Positions 21,301-31,870 of a stretch of 64,000 nucleotides of DNA are shown in pieces (the first letter of the stretch is position 1; each line of letters begins with the position of its first letter). Below the pieces are notes generated by a model, which did no database searches, was not told the DNA's origin, and saw only the letters and a program-made list of their open reading frames with translations. A program made the position numbers and the translations under genes. Source of the DNA: Cladocopium goreaui (taxonomy: Eukaryota > Sar > Dinophyceae > Suessiales > Symbiodiniaceae); NCBI GenBank assembly GCA_947184155.2, contig CAMXCT020000127.1:185414-249413 (forward strand). Reading direction: 5' to 3'.

Positions 21301-22834
21301 TCCCCGCTAAACATGATGGGGCTCATGGGCATGGCGCAGGTGATTGCGACAATTGCATATGGCATCCGGGGCCTCCGGAGAGGAGAAACGACATGGGGGT
21401 GGCCTGACTTTGATCCTGACCCAGCTCAAGAGAATCTTGCACAGTTAAGCCGGTGGTCACTGAATTCAGCGCCAACCTGGGAGTTCCCTCCCCTTGCAAT
21501 CGCCAACCAATACTACGACCAGCAAGCCGACGAAGTGAAGAGAGCGAGATACCGTCTCATATTGGTGCGCGGGTCAGACCTTCGCTGGCTAAACAGGGAG
21601 CGCCTCCAAGAAGTCAAAACAGGCTTAGCAACTCAACATAAGTGGCTCCCCGAGCAGACTCTCCCTTTCTCTGAAGTCGTCGTATATGCCTATGCGGCTG
21701 ATCGCACACCCTTCCCCACCTACGTGTGCCTGCCCTCCGGACTGTACAAAGCCCGCGCCGGGCAAGTAGTAGCGCAGACGAGCCCAGAACAGGAGATCCT
21801 TTCCTTGCCTGGTATATACTTCTTTGATGGATGGCGATTACACCCTACGTTGCCGATCCCAGACCACTTGCCACGCACAAAAGAGGCGCCAGTCCAAGGC
21901 ACCGCTCTAACTGCACCTGCACCTGGTACGGAACCCAAACGGTCGCCTGAAGAAGAAGCGAGAGACATCCTGGCAGCAGCTGCCAAGAATCAGCCCGAAG
22001 ATGGGCCAAACACAAGAAGAGCAGCTGTCCGCGCATGCAAGTACCTACGAGCTATGGTCAACCAATATGAGACCACCATCCAAGCCGTGCATATAGCCGC
22101 CCGCACCCATACGCAAAAAAGCAAGGGCACGGTAGGACCAGCAGTTGACTATCGCCCGCAAGGAGAAGCCCTCCCAGTCATCTCTGCAGACCTGACCTCT
22201 GAATTGCTGCATTGCTTGTCCACGCTCCCAGACCCATGGCCTCTGCTGGCCAAGATCACCATAGACATGGAGAAACCGAGCCAGTGGGTCTCAAAGTTCT
22301 GCAGACTTTACTTCGCTGATGAGTATGCCAAGCGAACAGTTGGACTGCCCTCACGAGGCATGTCCCGGACATTGCGGGTGCACTTCGAGCAGTTCAAGCC
22401 ATCCTCCCCAAACTCAAAGTCAAAATGATTGAATTTTTAGCTGAATGGATGGTCACTCTTTTAATGCCAGCATCGCACGTATTGGAAGTGAGGGCACCTC
22501 ACCTTTCCTTTATGATGCTCAAGGAATACTGGTTTAGAGAGCTGTACCTAGGCCTGAAAGTCACAGCATCCTTTGACCGCTCCGAATCATACACCGGAGT
22601 GATCGATGGTCAGGTAAGATGTATCACGCCTGAAGTTAAGCCGCAGAATTTGCAGGTCATTTGGAATGTGCAGTTTATCACAGTTTTTGTGCCGGCATGG
22701 ATGATCCCGCCCGTCTACCATAGCCTGCGCAGAGAAAGCATCAAAACCGCTAGCTCTGCAAGTCCCATAGGTGTCCAGTCGGTCCGTCCCACCTGGTTTG
22801 AAGACACAACACCCAAGGATACCGCATCCCAACC
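21301..22834 (+). pseudogene. Helicase C-terminal region, part 1
   Basis: Continues the helicase after the 21299 frameshift (VSPLNMMGLMGMAQV.., TTWGWPDFDPDP). A further frameshift near 22388 is implied, because the other frame reads AVQAILPKLKVKMIEF into the ORF that continues to 22834. There the LTR element begins. Reading resumes in the same frame at 31876 once the element and one copy of its CAACC duplication are skipped, which shows this was one continuous gene. The region has no recognised domain apart from an Ala/Glu/Pro-rich segment around EPKRSPEEEARD. Confidence 0.65.
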
Positions 22835-24399
22835 TGTGAAAAACGCAAACCCAAGTACACCTCTCGTGTACCCAAATCAACGCTTTCATAAAATCACTAC
22901 GCCAGACGCAAGCACCTACTGTGGTTGCGACTCCGCAGTTACTTACTTTTCTGCAATGTCAAATAAAGGAACTTGTTCCAGCCCGACTCCTAAGTGCACG
23001 TCAGACTCCTTCTTTTCTCTCCAGACGCCACACACAACGGAACAGGTCAACAAGAACCAGGGCAGGCACACAGCCACAGCCCACAAACAAAGAAAGGAAG
23101 CAAACTGTTCCAGTGTGGCTACTGTTTCAAGTGCCCTAGGTGACACTGCAGTTCAGTTCTCTTCGGAACGCTCGACACCACTCCCTTGAGCCGATGTCTC
23201 AACTGGGAAACTCGATTCCAGGTTTCCAATACACAACCTTCCTTCAAAGGTTGTTGAAACAATTTCAAACTGCTATGATATACAAATCACCTAGTCACAA
23301 AAACGTCAGAAACATTTCCAAAAGTTCTCAAGTCAAACTGGTTCTCGTCCAAATGCAAATAACCAGCTAGCCGGTGTTACTAGTCTCTACCAAACGTCTA
23401 GACTAGTCACACGGCTATTCAAGAACGAAATGATTCATTCAAATTCCTTTACAAAATCTTCTTGCAATACAGAACAACATGGGAACCTCATGTTCCATCT
23501 CCAAAACAGTTCTTCACACAGAGATGTCTTCTCATAGTTCCAAACCGTCGAGGAGAGTAGAATGTTCTGCTCGACTTCTCAACCAATATCCAGTCATAAA
23601 CAGTCATAGCGCTAAAGTAGTTCGCTCACTGTCATAACCAAAAGTCAGCAACAAGTCACAGGCATAAAGATCATGATGCATCTCTCCAGATCAAGTATCT
23701 GGAGGCTGAATAAGATACGTAGGCATTGTCCTCACAATGTCGAAGTATCTCACATACTCAAAAGATCTGCTTGACTTCTCAGCCAGTGTCCAGTCTTCAG
23801 CAGTCATAGCGCTAAAGCTTTTCGCTTACTGCAATAACCAAACGTCAGCCAATAGTCACAGCTACAAAGGTCACAAAAAATAGACTTCCAGATCAAATAC
23901 CCAGAGGTCAGAGAAGATACGTAGGCGTTGTCCTCACACTGCCGAAGTATCTCGTATATTCGCAAGAAGCAATCAAATAAGCTTCACCAACATCTCAGAT
24001 GTATGAAGCAATGTCGAGAATTGCAATAAGTGATCCACAACCATCTCAGTTGGATTCATACTCCTTCAAGAGGTCAAAGTCCTTCCGAGATCGATGGAAT
24101 CATAGTATCTCGACTCAACTGCATAGCGAATGCTTCTGGAAGCGTTCGCTCAGTATCATAAAGCTAAATAAAGCTCCAAACTGTATTCCAAGGAGAATCA
24201 AGCTCCAAGTGGATCCACTTAGACTCACTGGTTGATATCTCAGATCAGCTCATGCAGCTCCTCATACCACAAAGTAATATTGAAGCTACTTATGTCTGAT
24301 GCAGACATCTTCCCATAGTCCAGTTTCACCACTGAAGGCTCAATGAAAGTCAGGTCGCTCCAATGCCAAGTTGTACCCCCAAGGGTTCAAACTTCCACA
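22835..24399 (-). repeat. LTR (3' copy on the minus strand)
   Basis: Differs from 30305-31870 by about twelve substitutions and a one-base indel as counted by eye, so insertion is recent. It holds an imperfect internal duplication of about 200 bp (about 23560-23760 and 23765-23965), each copy with tcatagcgctaaag..gatacgtaggc.ttgtcctcac. Confidence 0.95.
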
Positions 24400-24412
24400 C
24401 CCCCTTTCGACA
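24400..24412 (-). other. Polypurine tract of the LTR element
   Basis: On the minus strand it reads gtcgaaaggggg immediately before the LTR start TGTGGAAG. This is the expected primer site for plus-strand DNA synthesis. Confidence 0.75.
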
Positions 24413-24618
24413 TGACATTGATTTCTCTCTCTATACATACTCAGATGCATATCCAGTATGAACTTCGCCATACCTTCAAAATCAAACTCATAGAATACGT
24501 CGTATTCGCTAGGAGACTTCGATGCTCCAAGCACGGTTGTTCCTCCAATACTTCGCTCATCTTTAATAATCATCCATCCATATCCACAACCATCCAATAT
24601 CACCAGTTCAGAATCCAT
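24413..24618 (-). CDS. Small ORF in the LTR element, 3' end
   Basis: Starts MDSELVILDGCGYGW and is open into the LTR. The first 60 or so codons look protein-like (acidic, with YDVFYEFDFEG). No family recognised. Confidence 0.3.
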
Positions 24619-25419
24619 CGAATGACCAAAGATACCATGGCGTCAGTTCACGATCAACTACAGTGCTGTTTGTTAGTCCCTAAAACAAACGAGAACAAAA
24701 ACAAAACACCAACAACACACACGAGATCCAAGACGAAGACAGACGAAGCACTGTCGGAGTCAACACAAAAAACAAGGCCGACTGTTTCCGCTAATCCGCA
24801 TCCTCCAATGGAAGATAGGCGTGTCAGACAAGCGAAACTGTCGTCAGTTCAAAAAAACACTCAGACAAAACTCCACATTCGTGGTGTCACTAATCTTGAA
24901 CGTGATTACATTATTGTACCACGCAAACTCAGCTTCAGACAAGCTATATACTAGATGCACTAAGCTTGGAACACCTTAGATACCAAGCGTTCTAAGTTTC
25001 GGGCACGCTAGGCATGAGATGCACTAAGCTCAGGGCAAACTTCCAAGGCTGGACCTTGTCCCCCCTTTTGAGATAAAGTCCATCAACCTTCAAAAACCTC
25101 AAATGAATTCTGGCCATCATAAAAGTTGATCTATTGCATGTTCAAACAAAGAAAACAACTACCTAAGCAACTTCACAATCACTACCTACGAACATGTTCA
25201 CAACGCCAGGGAAATCCATTCCACTGACATCAAGATCAAATCAATCACAAGACGCTCAAAATCAAAAACAAAACCTTCCAAGGGTTTCCATCAGACGTTT
25301 GGCCTGGACCTATTTTGATTCTCCTCAATTAAGAATCAGGTCTGGCCTTGTCATCATTTGGAAAACGGCGGCAGATAAACACAAACCACACTCAACAATG
25401 AATCAATCACAATGCACAA

Positions 25420-25520
25420 GTTCACAACAAATTCACAAACATGCTCAAGCTCACAAACATGCTCAAGTTCACAAGCAAGTTCACAAACATGCCCAAATTC
25501 ACAAGCATGTCCAAGGACAA
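25420..25520. repeat. Degenerate tandem repeat cacaaacatgctcaa
   Basis: Six or seven degenerate units of about 12 bases (cacaaRcatgctcaagttca). It is inside the LTR element and spacer-less, so it is not a CRISPR. Confidence 0.75.
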
Positions 25521-25766
25521 CGCAAACATGACACCGTTCCAATCCAGAGCTGCTTCATCCCAAGCAATATCAACCCTTGCAGGCTCACCCCCTTTTTCAG
25601 TGCAGGAGGTCTGAATCACAGACACAGTCATAGCAAAGGTGCACCAGAGTGAACCTCGAGCTAGCCGATACTAGCTATTCTCTCTGCCGCAAAGAAAACT
25701 GCTAATCCTTCACAAAAAAATATTCAGGCCTCTCTCAGATGTCATCCCAGGGCGGCACCAGCATCT

Positions 25767-26432
25767 CTATTGATACACCCGACGACACTGTTGTTGCCCA
25801 TCGCGCAACATGGCCAGGCCGCCTGGTGCCCAAAGCGATATGAGGGCATTCACTTGGGCGCCCTTGTATGGCGTAGGGGATAACGTGCGGACTTCACCGC
25901 TGGTTGCATCTTTCGACATGATAGCCCCTTGCCGTTGGCCTGGCGTAGTCAGCCCAGGATGCAAAGACATGGCCGCAATTCGGCGTGAGCATGCCAGGAT
26001 ACTCTGCGCCAAGGCCTTTGAAGCCATCATCATCGAAATCTCGGGATCCCCAATGGTATCCTCAATGACATCCTCAGGATTTGGAGGAACCTCCACATCA
26101 CGGCCTTCTACAGCTGGCACTCCAGGGACTTCCAACGCGGCTCCAGGGGCTTCCAACGCGGCTCCAGGGGCTTCCAACGCGGCTCGAGCTGGTGATCTCG
26201 ATCGGTCAGCTCGGTCTCCTTCCGCATCATTGCCACGGAGTTCACCTTCCCCTGGCACACCATGAATGTGGGGTCCACCTTCACCTGCCATGCTGACTAC
26301 CCTCTCGAGTCTACGATGCAAGGCTTGGACGACACGGGCAGACAATCCCTGTTGAATGTAGAGCCGCATTCTTCCATTTCCATCATACCAACATGAAAGA
26401 CATGCCAAACAACACAAGTCACTAAACAACAC
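25767..26432 (-). CDS. Unidentified ORF with a 21-bp repeat, LTR element
   Basis: The likely start is one of the internal ATGs after the hydrophobic first 20 residues (for example MAGEGGPHIHGV). The middle carries three near-identical seven-residue units, A-A-L-E-(A/V)-P-G, encoded by 21-bp tandem repeats at about 26120-26190. An acidic helical segment and a Gly/Gln-rich end follow. It has no retroviral domain I recognise. Confidence 0.4.
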   Translation of the reverse strand: MLFSDLCCLACLSCWYDGNGRMRLYIQQGLSARVVQALHRRLERVVSMAGEGGPHIHGVPGEGELRGNDAEGDRADRSRSPARAALEAPGAALEAPGAALEVPGVPAVEGRDVEVPPNPEDVIEDTIGDPEISMMMASKALAQSILACSRRIAAMSLHPGLTTPGQRQGAIMSKDATSGEVRTLSPTPYKGAQVNALISLWAPGGLAMLRDGQQQCRRVYQ

Positions 26433-27077
26433 AAATCATTCACAAGACTGTTTCCCAAAATTCTGGACGCCACCAGCATACCAGAATTTTGCGAACCAGT
26501 ATCACAAGTTCCAACATGCAACACAATCTGGCCTCACTTCCAAAGCAGCAAAATCAGGGGAAAACCTGACTGTCCTTCTCTCTACAAACCACCAAAACAG
26601 TCACCATCCCTAAAACTAAAACAAGTTCTCGTGAGTTCACTGTGCAATCCCCATTGTATGCAGCACCAACTCAAAAAAAAATCGATTGACAGACATGCAC
26701 ATGTTCAGGAAATGAGGATGTCTCCGTGGTTTGATCAGAACCCTTCAACAAGCCATCTCCGCAAAAATTGCACTCGCCAACTGACAAACAAACAAAAATC
26801 TAACTGCAACAAAAACAAGGCGCATTGCACAAAACACTCAAAATTTGTTTGTGTTTCATTTGTTTGTTCCGTTTCGTTTAAAAACGAGATTCCACATGAC
26901 GGCATTCCACACTCTTGCAACATGACTGCATCAAACAAACAACTGAAATGTGCCAATCATCAATTGCACGCGCTCAAGCCGCACTTTCACCTATTTCTCT
27001 CACGCATACCAATACTGCCAGAAACTCTATTGACTACATCTGGCAACTTGATCACACAGAAATGGGTCACAGGTTTT

Positions 27078-27368
27078 TCAACCTTGCAGTGACCTCTGAT
27101 ATCGGCCTAAGATACGCTCACGCATCTCAAAAATCTGCCTTTGCATCTCGATCTCCAATTCTGAGAGATGATCACGGAACATTGTCATGATGTCCCGTTG
27201 GTTCGCATTCAAACGAACATCTTCAAGCAAAGGTAGAAGCCATTCCATGAGAACAAGCATAGTCTGGACTATCCGAAAGATACTCGTCAACTTCTCCAAT
27301 CCGACAATCCACTCAATGTACCTTTCTTCCATTGCTTCACGTAGTGGTCGGTTGTCGCGATTGTCCAT
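27078..27368 (-). CDS. Helical ORF, LTR element
   Basis: A 96-residue, strongly helical, charged protein (YIEWIVGLEKLTSIF.., HLSELEIEMQRQIFEMRERI) with coiled-coil character toward its C-terminus. It could be a structural or Gag-like peptide, but nothing identifies it. Confidence 0.4.
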   Translation of the reverse strand: MDNRDNRPLREAMEERYIEWIVGLEKLTSIFRIVQTMLVLMEWLLPLLEDVRLNANQRDIMTMFRDHLSELEIEMQRQIFEMRERILGRYQRSLQG

Positions 27369-27946
27369 TCCTGGTATAGACTATGTGGCGATACTTTCCT
27401 TGAGCTTAAACGCTTGAGCCACTCACATTCCAGTGATTTCTCAACTCTTATCTCCAAAGACTTCTAGGCAAGTTGTCAGAGTCTCCACAGTCCAAACACC
27501 TACACTAGTGCCTCCAGGACCTACTCCCAACCTCAGCCTATCAAAATATTCTCAACGCTCCTCTCCAGGCAATCAATCGACAAGTCACTTTCAACACATG
27601 ACCTACAGCCAACATGCCATAAAAAGGAGTGAAACAAAACACACATCACTGCAAATCTCAACACAGGCTGATCTCTTGACTGTGATTCTTGCCGCATACA
27701 GTCCCTCTGAACCAACGACCCATGACCCTACAGTCAATCTCCAACTCTGCATGACAATTCCAGATATCCAAATTCAAAGTTTCCCTACAGCAATGCAAAC
27801 TGTCCGTCCATCACATGAGCAATGCAGACCCCCCAGGCTGCCGAAGGAACTCTTTCTTCTTTCCTTTCCGCATTTCAAACTGTGATTCAAAAACTATTCC
27901 CAATACTCCATGGTCTGCCCGATCGCTACACTTGGACCCTGACCAG

Positions 27947-28321
27947 TTAAATGAACTTGACAGCCATCTCACTAATGCGGTACAACAAGCGCCCGTTGCA
28001 ATCCCACTCTTCGCACTTCACAGGTCCATGCCAGCGATACTCAGTGGGCTTAGTCTTCTCCAAGATTCCACTCTCAACTTTCACAAGGTACCCGAGCACA
28101 AATACTTCCATTTCCATTACCGCATAGTCCTTCTGATGGAGCTCACCCTTCAAACCTTCAGGTGTCCAATCCATAAAATACTGGGCACGATCCACAGCCT
28201 CCTTAGGTCCCAAACGTAGACCAAAACGGCCGGAGTATTCATCTGGAAACACTTCATTGCCCTTGTTCAACTCTTCCAGCTGCTTAGGCGTCAAAGCAAT
28301 CCAGAGCTTGAGCGACTCCAT
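27947..28321 (-). CDS. Unidentified ORF, LTR element
   Basis: Start chosen at ATG 28321 (MESLKLWIALTPKQLEEL); the 15 codons upstream look non-coding. The product is about 124 residues, with balanced composition like a folded domain (PDEYSGRFGLRLGPKEAV, YAVMEMEVFVLGYLVKVE). It may be a captured host segment. I recognise no family. Confidence 0.45.
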   Translation of the reverse strand: MESLKLWIALTPKQLEELNKGNEVFPDEYSGRFGLRLGPKEAVDRAQYFMDWTPEGLKGELHQKDYAVMEMEVFVLGYLVKVESGILEKTKPTEYRWHGPVKCEEWDCNGRLLYRISEMAVKFI

Positions 28322-28678
28322 ATTTGAAACGCAGACACACAGCCACGGTCTCAGAACTCTTGACACAAAACAGTCACAAACAGCTGCGGAACCATGAATG
28401 GAGGTTCATCCAAAGCTCATATTCTTGGAAACCCAAAAACTGCCACACTTCTCATGTGTAGACATCACAAAAAAACTGACCCAACGGCTTTCTCTGTCGC
28501 TTCCAGCTTTACCTCTCTAAGCCAACGACCTTATACACCTCTAGGTCGCAAACAGTTCAACGTTTCAAGCTCCGACATCAAAACCAGAGCTAAACGGATC
28601 ATTTATTTCCAGGCAGTCAACCGCAGAGCACAAAAGCTCTTTCTACTGACGTCTCCTCCCAAACCAGCAACCTATGGC

Positions 28679-29233
28679 CTAACTAGGATCACTCAGCCCA
28701 ACCTCTCTGAGCAAGTCCTCTTCAGCTGTCCTCTCCGGGACGTCACTTACACTCGTCAACTCATCGTCCGAGTCGGCACGTGCCTCACCGTGACCTTCCT
28801 TCCCAGACACAGACACCGCCGCAGCATCAATCAACGGTAGCTCCCTTCTGATGCCCGCCATACCCTCTTCCGCATTAATGACAACAGGTGCGGCACAAGT
28901 AGCCGCATCAATGGGATATTCTCGACGTCGCCGATCCACATCAATGACAACAGGTGCAGCACAAGTAGCCGCGTCAATGGGATATTCTCGACGCCTCCGA
29001 TCCACATCAATGACACCAGATGCGGTACAGGTAGCCGCATCAATGGGATATGCTCGACGCCTCGCAGCTTTGATAGACTGGCCCTTCTTGTCGAAGCTCT
29101 CCTTGATCACTGATGGCTTAGTGCTAGACTTCACGGATGTTGACTCCTGTTTAGACATAGCAGCCAGAGCTACATCTGACCTTCTTGAACCATACTTGGC
29201 GTCATCAGTGACAAGCATGACTTCCACCTTCAA
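28679..29233 (-). CDS. ORF with a triplicated 22-residue unit, LTR element
   Basis: 184 residues. Three tandem units of RRRREYPIDAATCAAPVVIDVD type (66 bp each, about 28870-29070) are followed by an acidic C-terminus (RADSDDELTSVSDVPE). The repeats are nearly identical in DNA, which points to recent amplification. Function unknown. Confidence 0.45.
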   Translation of the reverse strand: MKVEVMLVTDDAKYGSRRSDVALAAMSKQESTSVKSSTKPSVIKESFDKKGQSIKAARRRAYPIDAATCTASGVIDVDRRRREYPIDAATCAAPVVIDVDRRRREYPIDAATCAAPVVINAEEGMAGIRRELPLIDAAAVSVSGKEGHGEARADSDDELTSVSDVPERTAEEDLLREVGLSDPS

Positions 29234-30288
29234 TCATCCACAATGTACTCAGATAAAACAAAATTTCATGCGTATTGGGCTCCAAAATAAACAAATCAAA
29301 TCCTCAGATTGAGTAACACTGTCATGACAACTCAGAAAGCGCTCTTCACATGCTCATCTCAGTCACCTGATACACCTTCTCTTTCACACTCCAAAAATAC
29401 CAACTGAGCTCAAGACCCAAGACGTGCCTAAGTTGTTTGCAAGAAGCATGCACCTGACACCATCAGTTCCCAACCTTTGCACCTTGATCTACCTCAGTGT
29501 CCGAGGATGTCGAACCTGGCAATCTGCTGTCCACCCTCAGGGAGTTCCAAGTTATAATCTTGCAGCAAGTTACCTACCGTCACTTTCTACTGCCGAAACG
29601 AAAATCCTACGTCTAGGAAAGCTCCATCTATGCAAACATCTTCAGATACTCCAGCGCAGCCTTGCACTAGTGACCCTACGCTAGCAATACGTCACACCGT
29701 GACACAGACCCCTACCAGAACACTGTCAAGACCACATGGACGCCTCCTACAGACAACGTACCTACACAAGGTAAAAATAAAAACTTGCTCTGACAGAATC
29801 CACTGCCAACACAAATCCAAAAAAACTCAACTCCTCCGTCCAAGTCACAAGTGTCCTGCCCAGGGCTGACTAATCTTGTATGCTCTTCTACAGGTACCAC
29901 TGTCGACAGTTCACCCGGGTTCACTTCTGTCCAGCCTCCCAAGCATACACCCTGCCAATACTTGTTCGACTTGCAAACGAAGAGTCGTCCAATAAAACAG
30001 CTCCACGATCCTCATGACCCGTAGAAATCTATACATAAGACTAAAAACAGGATCCCCAACGTCACCTGGATCCTAACAGACTCAAACCAACTCCACACTC
30101 CCTAGTGACCTTATACTTTCAGACCATCACCTCCTGTGCAACAGGTGCACCTCAGTACGAGCTCATCTCTGCCTCTGCATCCAGATCACGGAGCTCCAAT
30201 ATCCAAGATCCCAATCTCACCTTAGATGACGTCCTTAGCATCTTGTCACACACAAGGGTCAGCGGAAGATGGTGTGGGTAGCCCTTTT

Positions 30289-30304
30289 CAGGGCTCCGCT
30301 ACCA
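30289..30304 (-). other. Primer-binding site of the LTR element
   Basis: TGGTAGCGGAGCCCTG on the minus strand directly follows the LTR end. Identical to 9536-9551 of copia element 1. It resembles an initiator tRNA-Met primer site. Confidence 0.85.
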
Positions 30305-31870
30305 TGTGAAAAACGCAAACCCAAGTACACCTCTCGTGTACCCAAATCAACGCTTTCATAAAATCACTACGCCAGACGCAAGCACCTACTGTGGTTGCGA
30401 CTCCGCAGTTACTTACTTTTCTGCAATGTCAAATAAAGGAACTTGTTCCAGCCCGACTCCTAAGTGCACGTCAGACTCCTTCTTTTCTCTCCAGACGCCA
30501 CACACAACGGAACAGGTCAACAAGAACCAGGGCAGGCACACAGCCACAGCCCACAAACAAAGAAAGGAAGCAAACTGTTCCAGTGTGGCTACTGTTTCAA
30601 GTGCCCTAGGTGACACTGCAGTTCAATTCTCTTCGGAACACTCGACACCACTCCCTTGAGCCGATGTCTCAACTGGGAAACTCGATTCCAGGTTTCCAAT
30701 ACACAACCTTCCTTCAAAGGTTGTTGAAACAATTTCAAACTGCTATGATATACAAATCACCTAGTCACAAAAACGTCAGAAACATTTCCAAAAGTTCTCA
30801 AGTCAAACTGGTTCTCGTCCAAATGCAAATAACCAGCTAGCCGGTGTTACTAGTCTCTACCAAACGTCTAGACTAGTCACACGGCTATTCAAGAACGAAA
30901 TGATTCATTCAAATTCCTTTACAAAATCTTCTTGCAATACAGAACAACATGGGAACCTCATGTTCCATCTCCAAAACAGTTCTTCGCACAGAGATGTCTT
31001 CTCATAGTTCCAAACCGTCGAGGAGAGTAGAATGTTCTGCTCGACTTCTCAACCAATATCCAGTCATAAACAGTCATAGCGCTAAAGTAGTTCGCTCACT
31101 GTCATAACCAAAAGTCAGCAACAAGTCACAGGCATAAAGATCATGATGCATCTCTCCAGATCAAGTATCTGGAGGCTGAATAAGATACGTAGGCATTGTC
31201 CTCACAATGTCGAAGTATCTCACATACTCAAAAGATCTGCTTGACTTCTCAGCCAGTGTCCAGTCTTCAGCAGTCATAGCGCTAAAGCTTTTCGCTTACT
31301 GCACTAACCAAACGTCAGCCAATAGTCACAGCTACAAAGGTCACAAAAAATAGACTTCCAGATCAAATACCTAGAGGTCAGAGAAGATACGTAGGCGTTG
31401 TCCTCACACTGCCGAAGTATCTCGTATATTCGCAAGAAGCAATCAAATAAGCTTCACCAACATCTCAGATGTATGAAGCAATGTCGAGAATTGCAATAAG
31501 TGATCCACAACCATCTCAGTTGGATTCATACTCCTTCAAGAGGTCAAAGTCCTTCCGAGATCGATGGAATCATAGTATCTCGACTCAACTGGCATAGCGA
31601 ATGCTTCTGGAAGCGTTCGCTCAGTGTCATAAAGCTAAATAAAGCTCCAAACTGTGTTCCAAGGAGAATCAAGCTCCAAGTGGATCCACTTAGACTCACT
31701 GGTTGATATCTCAGGTCAGCTCATGCAGCTCCTCATACCACAAAGTAATACTGAAGCTACTTATGTTTGATGCAGACATCTTCCCATAATCCAGTTTCAC
31801 CACTGAAGGCTCAATGAAAGTCAGGTCGCTCCAATGCCAAGTTGTACCCTCAAGGGTTCAAACTTCCACA
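30305..31870 (-). repeat. LTR (5' copy on the minus strand)
   Basis: Partner of 22835-24399. In element orientation it begins TGTGGAAGTTTG and ends GTTTTTCACA, directly next to the primer-binding site. Confidence 0.95.

Noticed and set aside
18788-22428. Helitron Rep/helicase
   Set aside because: The motifs fit Upf1-like SF1, not Pif1; no HUH nuclease, no CTRR end and no 3' hairpin were found.
25420-25520. Short regular repeats resembling a CRISPR array
   Set aside because: The units are tandem without unique spacers, degenerate, and inside a eukaryotic LTR element.
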